Below are positions 53,213 to 62,210 of a DNA stretch of 64,000 nt, piece by piece (within the stretch, counting starts at the first letter, position 1; each line of letters begins with the position of its first letter). Under the pieces are notes generated by a model. That model saw only the letters and a list, made by a program, of their open reading frames with translations, was not told the origin of the DNA and did not search any database. The translations under genes and the position numbers were made by a program. Source of the DNA: Archangium violaceum Cb vi76 (lineage in GTDB: Bacteria; Myxococcota; Myxococcia; Myxococcales; Myxococcaceae); NCBI RefSeq assembly GCF_000733295.1, contig NZ_JPMI01000240.1:103553-167552 (forward strand), in the 5' to 3' direction.

Positions 53213-53884
53213 ATGGCGATCGGCAAGGTGATCAAGGGCGATTCGGGGGCCGAGCCTCTGCCTGGCGGGGACAGGCCGGTGTTGCGTCCTCCGCGCCCGG
53301 GCGTGATGAACGCCGAGGTCTTCGATGCCCGGCAGAGCGCCCAGGGCATCATCGAGGAGGCCAATCGCGAGAAGGAGCGCATCCTCGCGGAGGCCCAGCG
53401 CGAGCGGGAGGATCTGCTGGCCAAGGCGCGCGAGCAGGGCCGGCAGGAGGGCCTGGCGCAGACCACGGAGACCCTCCTGCGCGCGAAGATGCAGGCCGGG
53501 GAGATCCTCGCCCAGCAGGAGCGCGACGTGGTGGCCCTGGCGTGCAAGATCGCCGAGAAGATCATCGGCCGCGATGTGGAGCGCGACCCCACGCTGTTGG
53601 CGGATATCTGCGCCAAGGCCATCGAGGAGCTGCGCAACGCGCGGGCGGTGGTGCTGAGGGTCAATCCCAAGTCGGCGGCGGTGCTGCGCGCCCGCAAGGC
53701 GGAGCTGATGGAGCTCATCGGCCGGGCGGTGGACGTGTCCATCAAGGAGGACGCGGACGTGGCCCCGGTGGGCTGCATCGTGCAGACGGAGTTCGGCAAG
53801 GTGGACGCGCAGCTGCCCACCCAGTTCGAGATGCTGCAGAACGTGCTCTTCCCGGACCAGGGCAAGAAGGACGGTCCCGCGTAA
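53213..53884 (+). CDS. sctL: T3SS ATPase regulator SctL (FliH/YscL)
   Basis: This 223-residue protein starts at ATG 53213 after AAGGAG. It has a long charged helix (NREKERILAEAQREREDLLA) and FliH/SctL C-domain features (ALACKIAEKIIGRDVERDPT, DVAPVGCIVQTEFGKVDAQL), matching the family in length and order. It forms the stator that joins the ATPase to the sorting platform and holds it inactive until docking. It lies 3 nt from sctN. The upstream stop at 53188 leaves a 24-nt gap. Confidence 0.88.
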   Translation: MAIGKVIKGDSGAEPLPGGDRPVLRPPRPGVMNAEVFDARQSAQGIIEEANREKERILAEAQREREDLLAKAREQGRQEGLAQTTETLLRAKMQAGEILAQQERDVVALACKIAEKIIGRDVERDPTLLADICAKAIEELRNARAVVLRVNPKSAAVLRARKAELMELIGRAVDVSIKEDADVAPVGCIVQTEFGKVDAQLPTQFEMLQNVLFPDQGKKDGPA

Positions 53885-53887
53885 GCC

Positions 53888-55204
53888 ATGGCTCTCGATC
53901 TCCAGCGCTACTTCTCCCTCATCAAGGACGCGCCGCTCTACCGGGTGCAGGGCCGCGTCACCGAGCTGACGGGTCTGGTCATCAAGGCGAGCGTGCCCGG
54001 CGTGCGCGTGGGCGAGCTGGTCCTCATCAAGGGCCACGGCGGCCGCAACTCGGTGAAGGCCGAGGTGGTGGGTTTCCAGGGTGACGAGGTCATGCTCATG
54101 CCCCTGGGCGAGCTGCTCGGCATCGGCCCGGACAGTGAAGTCGTCCCCACCGGCAGGCCCCTGTCCATCAAGTGCGGCGAGGGGCTGCTGGGCCGCGTGC
54201 TCAACGGCATCGGCGAGCCCATGGACGGCAAGCCACTGCCCACCGAGGGCCTGTTCGACTGGTCGGTGGACCGCGACTGCCCGGACCCCTTCAAGCGCCA
54301 GCGCATCGAGCGGCCGCTGCCCCTGGGCGTGCGCTGCATCGACGGGCTGCTCACCGTGGGCGAGGGCCAGCGCGTGGGCCTCTTCGCCGGTTCCGGCGTC
54401 GGTAAGTCCACGCTGATGGGCCAGATAGCGCGCAACACCCAGGCGGACCTGTGTGTGGTGGCGCTGATCGGCGAGCGTGGCCGCGAAGTGCGCGAGTTCA
54501 TCGAGGACGCCATGGGCGAGGAGGGCATGAAGCGCTCCGTGCTGGTGTGCGCCACCTCGGACCAGCCCAGCCTCGTGCGTCTGCGCGCCGCCTACGTGGC
54601 CACGGCCATCGCCGAGTACTTCCGCGAGCGCGGCGGCAACGTCCTCTTCATGCTCGACACGGTGACCCGTCTGGCCCGTGCCCAGCGTGAAATCGGCCTC
54701 GCCATCGGCGAGCCCCCGGCGCGCCAGGGCTACCCGCCCAGCGTGTTCTCCATGCTGCCGCGCATCCTCGAGCGCACGGGCAACTCGGAGAAGGGCAAGT
54801 GCACCGCCATCTACACCTGCCTCGTGGCCGGCGGTGACATGGAAGAGCCCATCGCCGACGAGGTCCGCGGTATTCTCGACGGCCACTTCATCCTCAACCG
54901 TGCCCTCGGCGAGCGCAACCAGTGGCCCGCCATGGACGTGCTCGCCAGCCTCTCCCGTGTGATGAGCGGCATCGTCTCCAAGGAGCACAAGAAGGCCGCG
55001 GGCAAGCTGCGCGAGACGCTCGCCACGTACGAGAAGCAACGCGACCTCATCCTCCTGGGCGCCTACCAGTACGGCACGGACCCCCGGACGGACTACGCCA
55101 TCGACAAGTACGACGCCATCATCGACTTCCTCAAGCAGGACACCCACTCCAACAGTGGGTTCGACGAGACCGTCGAGAAGCTCATCGGCCTGTTCGAGGA
55201 GTGA
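53888..55204 (+). CDS. sctN: T3SS ATPase SctN (FliI/YscN)
   Basis: This 438-residue ATPase has Walker A GSGVGKSTLMG (about residue 170), Walker B region NVLFMLDTVTRLARAQREIG, the N-terminal barrel, and the FliI/SctN end GAYQYGTDPRTDYAIDKYDA. It unfolds and releases substrates from chaperones and feeds the export gate. ATG 53888 follows three nt after sctL. It is equally close to SctN and FliI; the surrounding genes decide for type III. Confidence 0.95.
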   Translation: MALDLQRYFSLIKDAPLYRVQGRVTELTGLVIKASVPGVRVGELVLIKGHGGRNSVKAEVVGFQGDEVMLMPLGELLGIGPDSEVVPTGRPLSIKCGEGLLGRVLNGIGEPMDGKPLPTEGLFDWSVDRDCPDPFKRQRIERPLPLGVRCIDGLLTVGEGQRVGLFAGSGVGKSTLMGQIARNTQADLCVVALIGERGREVREFIEDAMGEEGMKRSVLVCATSDQPSLVRLRAAYVATAIAEYFRERGGNVLFMLDTVTRLARAQREIGLAIGEPPARQGYPPSVFSMLPRILERTGNSEKGKCTAIYTCLVAGGDMEEPIADEVRGILDGHFILNRALGERNQWPAMDVLASLSRVMSGIVSKEHKKAAGKLRETLATYEKQRDLILLGAYQYGTDPRTDYAIDKYDAIIDFLKQDTHSNSGFDETVEKLIGLFEE

Positions 55205-55289
55205 CGGGGAGGCCCGAGGGCGTGAAGGAGCGGGCAGGCATTTCCGGGAGGGGTGACGGCCCCGGGGTTTTCCAGGTTAGGATGGGGCC

Positions 55290-55781
55290 ATGCCCCCCTA
55301 CCGGTTGCAGACCCTGCTCGAGATGCGCGAGCGCGCCAAGGAGGAGGCCGAGCAGGCCTTCTCCGACGCCGTCAAGGCGCTGGACAAGCAGAAGGCCGAG
55401 CTCAAGCGCCTGGAGCAGGAGCTCGAGACGCGCAAGGCCGAGCGCAAGCAGAAGGTCATGGCCTACCTCCAGGGACTCATGGCCAAGGGAACCACCGGTC
55501 CCAACAGCTTCACGATGATGAACCGGTACGAGGAGCGCCTCAAGGACGAGGAGGCGCAGCTCGCGCTGGAGATCGAGCGCCAGAAGGAGGTCGTCAAGAC
55601 GGCCGAGAAGCTGGTGGAGCAGCGCCGTCGCGAGATGGCCGAGGCCGCCAAGGAGCTCAAGGCCATCGAGAAGCACAAGGAGAACTGGCAGAAGCAGATC
55701 CGGGCCGAGCGTCAGGCCAAGGAGGAGCTGAACCAGGAGGAAATCGGGAACACCTTGTTCCTGATGCGGCAGCGCAAGTAA
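55290..55781 (+). CDS. sctO: T3SS stalk protein SctO (FliJ/YscO-like)
   Basis: This 163-residue, almost wholly alpha-helical coiled-coil protein (RLQTLLEMRERAKEEAEQAF-like start, heptads throughout, QRKEVVKTAEKLVEQRRREM) has the length and heptad pattern of FliJ/SctO. This protein inserts into the ATPase hexamer and connects to the export gate. It is separated from sctN by 85 nt and starts at ATG 55290. Low sequence identity is normal for the family; position is the chief support. Confidence 0.82.
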   Translation: MPPYRLQTLLEMRERAKEEAEQAFSDAVKALDKQKAELKRLEQELETRKAERKQKVMAYLQGLMAKGTTGPNSFTMMNRYEERLKDEEAQLALEIERQKEVVKTAEKLVEQRRREMAEAAKELKAIEKHKENWQKQIRAERQAKEELNQEEIGNTLFLMRQRK

Positions 55782-55809
55782 CCTCCAGCTCCCCCCAGGT
55801 GGTGTCGAG

Positions 55810-56712
55810 ATGAGCCGAGTCGAAGACGATCGTCAGGCGCAGAGGACCGCGGAGCGGCTGGTCCAGGAGAAGCGTCTCCAGGAGTCCAAGGGCAAGCAGC
55901 GCCAGGAAGGGGAGTCCTCCTTCTCCAAGCTGGTCCAGCAGCAGAAGTCCGCGCAGGCGCAGCAGCCTCCGCAGCAGAACCTGGGCAAGTCCGTGCTGGC
56001 GCGCCTGCAGCAGGAGGGCAAGGCGGGAGACCTGCGCGGTCAGCAGCGCCAGACGGGCATGTCCGAGGGCCAGGTGTCCGGGGGCCGCCAGTCGGAGCCC
56101 CCTCAGATGGCGCAGGCCAGGAAGCAGGACCAGGGCGTGACGCAGACGCGGGTCGAGTCCCGCGCGGCGGACGCGAAGGACACCAGCAAGGCCCTGGACG
56201 AGCGCGGCGAGGCGCTCGACAAGGACAGCGACAGTGCCGCGATGGGTGTTCAGGCCCGGCGCGAGGGCAAGGGCTCGCTCAAGGCCGACGCGGACGGTGG
56301 GGGCAAGGGCGGTGGGGAGGGCAAGGACAAGAAGGACGGCGCCGAGGCGGCCGCCAGCTTCCGCTTCAACCCCGCGTTGATGGCGCCCGTGCCGGTGGCC
56401 AGGCCCAATCCCGCGTCGGGCTCGGAGCGGCTGCGCGCCATCGCCAATGAGATCGCCCAGAAGATCGTCGAGCGCGTGCGCGTGGGCACCAACGCCGCGG
56501 GCAACGCGGAGTTCCAGATCGACCTGCGCAACGACGTCCTCAAGGGCCTGTCCATCAAGCTCAGCGCGAAGAACGGGAAGATCCACGCCACCTTCAGCGG
56601 CAGCGACAGGGAAGTGCTGAAGATGCTCGAGGGGCAGCGTGAGACGCTCAAGAACGCGCTGGCTGGACGCGGCCTCACCCTGGAGGAGCTGCGCGTCGAG
56701 GCGAAGTCATGA
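55810..56712 (+). CDS. sctP: FliK/SctP-like length-control protein
   Basis: This 300-residue protein has a Gln/Lys/Arg-rich extended N-terminal region (residues 1-190) and a compact C-domain with FQIDLRNDVLKGLSIKLSAK, then FSGSDREVLKMLEGQRETLK. The C-domain compares with the FliK hook-length-control and SctP substrate-switch domains. It acts as the molecular ruler and switch via SctU. The last bases overlap the sctQ start (ATGA-like, 4 nt). The FliK label is as good as SctP. Confidence 0.72.
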   Translation: MSRVEDDRQAQRTAERLVQEKRLQESKGKQRQEGESSFSKLVQQQKSAQAQQPPQQNLGKSVLARLQQEGKAGDLRGQQRQTGMSEGQVSGGRQSEPPQMAQARKQDQGVTQTRVESRAADAKDTSKALDERGEALDKDSDSAAMGVQARREGKGSLKADADGGGKGGGEGKDKKDGAEAAASFRFNPALMAPVPVARPNPASGSERLRAIANEIAQKIVERVRVGTNAAGNAEFQIDLRNDVLKGLSIKLSAKNGKIHATFSGSDREVLKMLEGQRETLKNALAGRGLTLEELRVEAKS

Positions 56713-58091
56713 GCAGTCTCGACCTGGATGATGAGCCCGGTCCCCAGGAACGCACCATGCTGGTCGACACGCGGCAGCTCAAGCGTCCGACCGCCCCCGC
56801 CGTCCCGGTTGCCCCGGGCAAGCAGTGGAAGCCCTATTCCTTCCCCAAGCTGGAGAAGGTGTCGCTCAACGAGTTCCGGCTCACCTCGCGCGCCCGGTGG
56901 CTGACGCCGAAGGCCGAGGCCGTCGAGGCGTTGTGCACCCGGCTCAAGGGCCTCTTCGACACGCAGGTGTCCTTCTCGCTGGAGTCGGTCCGGGCGATTG
57001 GCGCGGGCGAGCTGCGCCGCCACCTGGCGGAGCCCACCTTCTTGTCCTTCCTGGTGCCCGGTCCGCATCGCGGGCGCGCGGTGCTGGAGATGGGCTTGCC
57101 CCTGGCGCACGCGGCGGTGGACGCGCTGCTGGGTGGCGCGGGCGAGGCCGTGGGCGTGCGGCCCCTGACGGACATCGAGGAGGGCGTGGCGAGCTTCGTC
57201 ATCCTCGAGGCGCTCAAGGCGCTGGTGCCGGGGATGGATCCGAACCAGCCCAAGCTGCGCCTGGAGGGCGTGGCGCGCGGTCTGGACGAGGCGGTGACCC
57301 GGCTGAGCGAGGACGGGCCGGTATTGGTGGTCCAGTTGCGGACCCGGCTCGGCACGCAGGAGGGCATGGTGCGCCTCTTCGTGCCCTCGGGCGTGCTGGA
57401 CGTGATGGAGCCGGCGCAGGCGGCCGACCTGCGCCGGGCGGCGTTGCAGGCGGACATCCAGGCGAACCTGGGCCGGCTGTCCTCGGTCCGCACCTGGCTG
57501 CGCGCGGAGATCGCCCAGGCGGAGATCTCCAGCGGCGACCTGGCGAGCCTCCGGGTGAAGGACGTGGTGCTGGTGGACGCGTTCTCGGCCCGGCCGGACC
57601 GGGGGGAGAATGGCACCGCCCGGGTGCTGCTGGGGCTGGCCCGCAAGGGTTGCCTGGCCGCGGACGTCTACCTGGAGAATGGCCAGTACCAGGCACGCAT
57701 CACCGGGCTGGTGGCGGGAGATCAGTCCTTCCCACGGCGCGTGCCCTCCGAGGCGGATGAGGCCGCGGCGGAGGCCCTGGGAGAGTCGGGGGACGAGGAG
57801 TTCACCAACCCCGAGATGCGCAACCCTTTGGCGGAGAGTGGTGCCGTGGACGACAGAATGGATTCGGGCGACCTGCTGGGTGACATCCCGCTGCAGATCT
57901 CCGTGGAGCTGGCGCGGGTGCCGGTGACGGCGGATCAGGTGGTGGCCCTGCGGGTGGGCCAGGTGGTGGAGCTGCGCCGGGCGCCGGGTGAGCCGGTGGA
58001 CCTGTCGGTGAATGGCAAGGTGATTGCCCGGGGCGAGCTGGTGGAGGTGGAGGGGCAGCTGGGTGTCCGGGTCCTCTCGCTCGCGGGCTGA
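56709..58091 (+). CDS. sctQ: T3SS cytoplasmic ring protein SctQ
   Basis: This 460-residue protein has an N-terminal region of FliM/SctQ type (residues about 35-240) and two SpoA domains: near residues 265-340 (LRAEIAQAEISSGDLASLRV, then RKGCLAADVYLENGQYQARI) and 395-458 (LPVTADQVVALRVGQVVELR-like, ending GQLGVRVLSLAG). It forms the sorting platform pods with SctL. It overlaps sctP by four bases. Single-gene fusion of both SpoA domains is the normal SctQ form. Confidence 0.88.
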   Translation: MSSLDLDDEPGPQERTMLVDTRQLKRPTAPAVPVAPGKQWKPYSFPKLEKVSLNEFRLTSRARWLTPKAEAVEALCTRLKGLFDTQVSFSLESVRAIGAGELRRHLAEPTFLSFLVPGPHRGRAVLEMGLPLAHAAVDALLGGAGEAVGVRPLTDIEEGVASFVILEALKALVPGMDPNQPKLRLEGVARGLDEAVTRLSEDGPVLVVQLRTRLGTQEGMVRLFVPSGVLDVMEPAQAADLRRAALQADIQANLGRLSSVRTWLRAEIAQAEISSGDLASLRVKDVVLVDAFSARPDRGENGTARVLLGLARKGCLAADVYLENGQYQARITGLVAGDQSFPRRVPSEADEAAAEALGESGDEEFTNPEMRNPLAESGAVDDRMDSGDLLGDIPLQISVELARVPVTADQVVALRVGQVVELRRAPGEPVDLSVNGKVIARGELVEVEGQLGVRVLSLAG

Positions 58092-58201
58092 GAGGAGCGC
58101 GGCGCGTGTGGGGTGACCCGGGCAGGCAAGCGAGGGAGCGGGGCAGGGCGGCGGCGGCCCGTGGCGGTCTCCTGCCCGATGCACTAGCCTCGCGCCCCAC
58201 C

Positions 58202-58828
58202 ATGGCAGTGTCTTCCGTTTTTCCCCCGCGTCCGGTCTGGCTGGTGTGCGCGTGCGTCCTGCTGGCGCCGCTGGCCCGTGCCGACGCCCCCGCCGCGAGC
58301 GCACCGCCCGCTCAGGCCGCCACCCCGGCCCAGGCCGCTCCCGCCGCCCCGCGGCCGCCCGCCGTGGAGGACTTCGGAGTGCCCTCCCAGCCGCCCGCGG
58401 GCCTGGAGGAGGAGCCCGAGAGCCTCGGGTGGATGCTGACGCGCACGTTGCTGCTGTTCGGCGCGGTGGTGGCCTCCATCTACCTCACGCTCAACGTGGG
58501 CCTGCGCAAGCTGATGGGCTTGCAGGGCGTGCCCGCGGGACGGCCCTCGGTGGTGTCGGTGTTGGAGCGGGTGCCGCTGGACCAGCGCCGCACCCTCTTC
58601 GTGCTCAAGGCCGCGGACGAGTACCTGCTGGTGGGCGGAGGCGAGAGCGGCCTCCAGTTGCTCTCCAAGCTCGACACCGCGGCGGTGGAGCGCATCCGCT
58701 CCGAGACTCCTCCGTCCAACGTCATCTCCCTCTCTCCCTTCCTCCAGAAGCTCCTCGCCCGCCGCGACGCCACGCAGCAGGGGACTACTGCTACCCAACC
58801 GAGCGGCACCGAGCCGCCGGGCGCCTGA
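58202..58828 (+). CDS. fliO: FliO-like protein, flagellar export component inside a T3SS cluster
   Basis: This 208-residue protein has an N-terminal signal-like segment (RPVWLVCACVLLAPLARADA), an Ala/Pro linker, one transmembrane helix (LLLFGAVVASIYLTLNVGLR) and a small cytoplasmic beta domain (VSVLERVPLDQRRTLFVLKA, LVGGGESGLQLLSKLD), the FliO pattern. FliO helps assemble the FliP pore in flagella and is absent from typical virulence T3SS. It lies directly before sctR, as fliO precedes fliP. It starts at ATG 58202. Confidence 0.82.
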   Translation: MAVSSVFPPRPVWLVCACVLLAPLARADAPAASAPPAQAATPAQAAPAAPRPPAVEDFGVPSQPPAGLEEEPESLGWMLTRTLLLFGAVVASIYLTLNVGLRKLMGLQGVPAGRPSVVSVLERVPLDQRRTLFVLKAADEYLLVGGGESGLQLLSKLDTAAVERIRSETPPSNVISLSPFLQKLLARRDATQQGTTATQPSGTEPPGA

Positions 58829-58840
58829 TCGAGACGACTC

Positions 58841-59671
58841 GTGAGATTCACCAACGTCCGCCTCCCCGCCCTCCGCCTGTCGCCCTGGCTCTTCGCCGTG
58901 GTGTTCGCGCTGGAGCCCTTCCTCGCCTTCGCCCAGCGCGCTAGGCGCGGGGGTGGTGCCGCCGCCGACGCCGCCGTGAGCGTCGACGCCGTCAGCCCCG
59001 ACTCCTTCGCCTCGCGGCCGCTGGTGCTGATGCTGGCGCTGGCCGCGCTGTCGCTCGTCCCCTTCGTTTTGATGATGGTGACGAGCTTCGTGAAGATCTC
59101 CGTGGTGCTCTCCATCGTGCGCTCGGCACTGGGCACCCAGCAGATTCCGCCCACCCAGGTCATCACCGGCCTGGCCATCATCCTCACCGTCTACATCATG
59201 GCCCCGGTGGGACAGGCCATGTACCGGGCCGCGGAGGTGGACATCCTCGCCAAGGGACCCTCGCTCTTGTCCTCGGAATCGGTGGGCACCTTGTTGGAGG
59301 CGGCCAACAAGTCCAAGGAACCGCTGCGCGCCTTCCTCATCAAGAAGGTCACCGCCAAGGACCGGGCGCTCTTCTTCAACCTCGCCCGGAAGATGCGCAC
59401 CGAGGAGGACAGGAAGGACCTCACGGACAAGGACTTCATGACCATCGTCCCGGCCTTCGTGGTCTCCGAGCTGAAGGAAGCCTTCCAGATCGGCTTCCTG
59501 CTCTTCGTGCCCTTCATCGTCATCGACATGGTGGTGGCCAACATCCTGCTGGCGCTGGGCATGCACATGCTCTCGCCCACCACCATCTCCATGCCCTTCA
59601 AGCTGCTCCTCTTCGTCCTCGTCGACGGCTGGTACCTCATCGCCAAGGGCCTGGTCGTCGGCTACCTGTGA
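58841..59671 (+). CDS. sctR: T3SS export-gate protein SctR (FliP)
   Basis: This 276-residue protein starts at GTG 58841 and has a cleavable-looking leader (WLFAVVFALEPFLAFAQ). Four transmembrane helices follow with SctR/FliP signatures (SFVKISVVLSIVRSALGTQQ, FLLFVPFIVIDMVVANILLA, SMPFKLLLFVLVDGWYLIAK). A leader sequence is typical of FliP and rarer in SctR. It forms the pentameric core of the export pore. It lies 7 nt before sctS. Confidence 0.93.
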   Translation: MRFTNVRLPALRLSPWLFAVVFALEPFLAFAQRARRGGGAAADAAVSVDAVSPDSFASRPLVLMLALAALSLVPFVLMMVTSFVKISVVLSIVRSALGTQQIPPTQVITGLAIILTVYIMAPVGQAMYRAAEVDILAKGPSLLSSESVGTLLEAANKSKEPLRAFLIKKVTAKDRALFFNLARKMRTEEDRKDLTDKDFMTIVPAFVVSELKEAFQIGFLLFVPFIVIDMVVANILLALGMHMLSPTTISMPFKLLLFVLVDGWYLIAKGLVVGYL

Positions 59672-59678
59672 GGCGCAC

Positions 59679-59942
59679 ATGCATGAGCTGAACTCCATCC
59701 TTCAGCAGGCGCTCTACCTCGTGCTCGTCGTCTCGGCCCCGCCGGTGCTGATGAGCCTCCTGGTGGGCTTCATCATCGCCGTCTTCCAGGCCACCACGCA
59801 GATTCAAGAGCAGACGCTCTCGTTCGCTCCCAAGGTCATCATCGTCTTCGGCGTGCTGGCGCTCTCCGGCCCGTGGATCGGCCACCAGCTGATCCGCTTC
59901 ACCTTCCACGTGTTCGATCAGTTCCCGGCGCTGATCAAATGA
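59679..59942 (+). CDS. sctS: T3SS export-gate protein SctS (FliQ)
   Basis: This 87-residue protein has two transmembrane helices (ALYLVLVVSAPPVLMSLLVG, then VIIVFGVLALSGPWIGHQLI) and the FAIVFQATTQIQEQTLSF-type loop (IAVFQATTQIQEQTL). It packs around SctR in the export gate. The stop overlaps the sctT start (ATGA). Confidence 0.93.
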   Translation: MHELNSILQQALYLVLVVSAPPVLMSLLVGFIIAVFQATTQIQEQTLSFAPKVIIVFGVLALSGPWIGHQLIRFTFHVFDQFPALIK

Positions 59943-60757
59943 ACGTCTCGGATGTCATCGCCCGGATGACGGAGCAGGCCAACCTCTCGCTCGTCATCTT
60001 CACCATGGGCCTGCTGATGTGCCGGATCATGCCGGTGCTGGTGCTCTCCCCATTCCTGGGCGGCGAGGTCATCCCCCCGGAAATCAAGATGGGCGTGGGC
60101 GTCATGCTCTCCGGCGTGCTCTTCCCGGCCGTGAGCGCGCGCATGGGGGCGCTGCCCACCAGCGCGTTCCCCTACATCGGGTTGATGCTCAAGGAGATCT
60201 TCATCGGCGTGGCGCTGGCCTCCATCGTCAACGTCGTCTTCGAGGCGGCGCGCGTGGCCGGCAACCTCGTGGACACCATGTCCGGCAGCAACAACGCCCA
60301 GCTCTACGTGCCGCAGCTCGGCACGCAGGTGTCCATCTTCGCCAGCCTCAAGGTGCAGCTGTCGGTGGTGCTCTTCCTCACCCTCAACGGCCACCACCTG
60401 GTCATCGAGGCGCTCGCCGAGAGCTTCTCCATCGTCCCGTTGGACCGCTTCCCGCGCTTCAGCATGGGCGAGTGGGCCTTCTTCGAGCTCATCATCCGCT
60501 CCTTCGCGGACCTGCTGAAGATCTCCCTCGCGCTCGCCGCGCCGGCCATGCTGGCCGCCTTCCTCACGGACATGGCGCTGGGCGCCGTCAACCGCGTGGC
60601 GCCCCAGGTCCAGGTGTTCTTCATCTCCATGGCCATCAAGCCCCTGGTGGGCGTGGTCATCATCTTCTTGTCGCTCGGCCTCATCATGGAGCGGATGCAG
60701 ACGGAGTTCGCCGCCATGCTGGCCATGCTCCGCCACGCCATCCGCCTGCTCGGCTGA
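59939..60757 (+). CDS. sctT: T3SS export-gate protein SctT (FliR)
   Basis: This 272-residue protein has six hydrophobic helices and the FliR/SctT features MCRIMPVLVLSPFLGG, EIFIGVALASIVNVVFEAAR and VQVFFISMAIKPLVGVVIIF. It completes the SctR-S-T pore. It starts at ATG 59939 inside the end of sctS, with a 4-nt overlap, so the genes are translationally coupled. It ends 15 nt before sctU. Confidence 0.93.
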   Translation: MNVSDVIARMTEQANLSLVIFTMGLLMCRIMPVLVLSPFLGGEVIPPEIKMGVGVMLSGVLFPAVSARMGALPTSAFPYIGLMLKEIFIGVALASIVNVVFEAARVAGNLVDTMSGSNNAQLYVPQLGTQVSIFASLKVQLSVVLFLTLNGHHLVIEALAESFSIVPLDRFPRFSMGEWAFFELIIRSFADLLKISLALAAPAMLAAFLTDMALGAVNRVAPQVQVFFISMAIKPLVGVVIIFLSLGLIMERMQTEFAAMLAMLRHAIRLLG

Positions 60758-60772
60758 TCCAGGGTCCTCGCC

Positions 60773-61837
60773 ATGTCCGACGAGAAGACAGAAGAACCCT
60801 CACAAAAGAAGCTCGACGACGCACGCAAGAAGGGCCAGGTCTGGAAGAGCAAGGACCTGACGGCGGTGTTCGGCTTCGTGGTGGGCCTGGGGGTGGTCAA
60901 GGCCACCTGGTCCAGCGTGGAGGAGCGCGTCACCGAGCTGTTCCGCTTCAGCTTCGAGCACATCGCGCACCCGGAGGGCCTGGCGGCGGCCACCGGTCAG
61001 CTCATGACCATGGGGCTCAACGCGGTGCTCCTGCTCACCCTTCCGGTGGTGGGGGCCGTGGCCGTTATCGGCGGCCTGGTGGAGTTCCTCCAGGTGGGTT
61101 CGCTGTTCACGATGGATCCGCTGATGCCCAAGCTGGAGAAGCTCAACCCCATCGAGGGGTTGAAGAACCTCTTCACCAAGAAGCAGATCGTCGAGCTCAT
61201 CAAGAACCTGTCGAAGATCGGCATCGCCGCCTACGTCACCTACGGCGTGGTGCGCGACTCCATGCCCCTGGTGGTGGAGACGGTGCGCCGGGACGTCCCC
61301 ACCATCCTCGCCATCATGGGGGAGCTCACCTACCGCGTCGCCGTGCGCGTGGGCATGGTCTTCTTCCTCTTCGGCATCTTCGACGTCTGGTGGCAGCGCA
61401 AGTCGTACATGAAGGACCAGATGATGTCGAAGGAGGACGTGAAGAAGGAATACAAGGAGAGCGAGGGCGATCCGCACAACAAGGCCAAGCGCAAGGAGAT
61501 GGCGCACGAGATCCTGGAAGGCGCGCAGATGGAGGCCGTGAAGGACGCGGACGTCATCGTCACCAACCCGGACCACGTGGCCGTGGCGCTCAAGTACGAC
61601 AAGGACGGGGACGTGGCGCCCAGGGTGCTGGCCAAGGGCCTGGACTTCAAGGCCGAGCGCATCAAGGCCCTGGCGCGCGACTCGGACGTGCCCACGCTGC
61701 GCAACGTGCCCCTGGCGCACGCCCTGCTGCGCGTGGAAGTCGGCGAGCAGATCCCCGAGGAGCTGTATGACGCCGTCGCCGAGGTGCTCAACTTCGTCTA
61801 CGGCCTGAAGAATCCCACGCCGGCGGCCCGGGCCTGA
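60773..61837 (+). CDS. sctU: T3SS export switch protein SctU (FlhB)
   Basis: This 354-residue protein has the N-terminal basic KTEEPSQKKLDDARKKGQV motif, four transmembrane helices and a cytoplasmic tail with the self-cleaving motif NPDH (VIVTNPDHVAVALKYD) and PRVLAKGLDFKAERIKALAR. Cleavage between Asn and Pro allows the switch from rod/needle to later substrates. NPTH is usual; NPDH keeps the required N, P and H. The tail from IPEELYDAVAEVLNF is nearly repeated in the next gene. Confidence 0.93.
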   Translation: MSDEKTEEPSQKKLDDARKKGQVWKSKDLTAVFGFVVGLGVVKATWSSVEERVTELFRFSFEHIAHPEGLAAATGQLMTMGLNAVLLLTLPVVGAVAVIGGLVEFLQVGSLFTMDPLMPKLEKLNPIEGLKNLFTKKQIVELIKNLSKIGIAAYVTYGVVRDSMPLVVETVRRDVPTILAIMGELTYRVAVRVGMVFFLFGIFDVWWQRKSYMKDQMMSKEDVKKEYKESEGDPHNKAKRKEMAHEILEGAQMEAVKDADVIVTNPDHVAVALKYDKDGDVAPRVLAKGLDFKAERIKALARDSDVPTLRNVPLAHALLRVEVGEQIPEELYDAVAEVLNFVYGLKNPTPAARA

Positions 61838-61873
61838 AGCGGCCCCGCCCCCTGTCCCTGACGCGAGGTTCCC

Positions 61874-62155
61874 ATGAGTGACGACGCCGAGATGGCCATC
61901 GCGATCAAGTACGACAAGGAGAAGGACACCGCTCCGCGCGTGGTGGCCAAGGGGATGCGGCTCAAGGCGGAGAAGATCCGGGAGATCGCCAGGCAGTACA
62001 ACATCCCCGTCATGAGGAACGTGTCGCTGGCCAACGCGCTCTACCGCATCGACGTGGGCCAGGAGATCCCCGAGGAGCTGTACGACGCCGTCGCGGAGGT
62101 CCTCAACTTCATCTTCGAGCTCCAGCGGGAGCAGCAGGCAAGCGGCAAGCGTTGA
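61874..62155 (+). CDS. Stand-alone FlhB/SctU C-terminal domain (FlhX-like)
   Basis: This 93-residue protein corresponds to the SctU cytoplasmic tail (AIAIKYDKEKDTAPRVVAKG, then IPVMRNVSLANALYRIDVGQ and IPEELYDAVAEVLNFIF). It lacks membrane helices and lacks the NPxH cleavage site, starting just after where it would be. The matching DNA in the tail is nearly identical to sctU (gatccccgaggagctgta), indicating duplication. FlhX-type proteins can replace or compete with the cleaved FlhB fragment. It follows sctU by 36 nt. Confidence 0.87.
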   Translation: MSDDAEMAIAIKYDKEKDTAPRVVAKGMRLKAEKIREIARQYNIPVMRNVSLANALYRIDVGQEIPEELYDAVAEVLNFIFELQREQQASGKR

Positions 62156-62210
62156 GTCGAGTACGGTAGACTCTGGCGTCCCATCCCGGGAGTGAGGTTC
62201 AATCCAGACC

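Noticed and set aside
51110..55147. 1345-codon minus-strand open frame opposite sctJ-sctN
   Set aside because: Antisense shadow of conserved T3SS genes with no ribosome site or recognisable domain.
55205..55289. Possible terminator (GGGG...CCCCGGGGTTTT) between sctN and sctO
   Set aside because: Only a 4-bp GGGG/CCCC stem can form; too weak to call.
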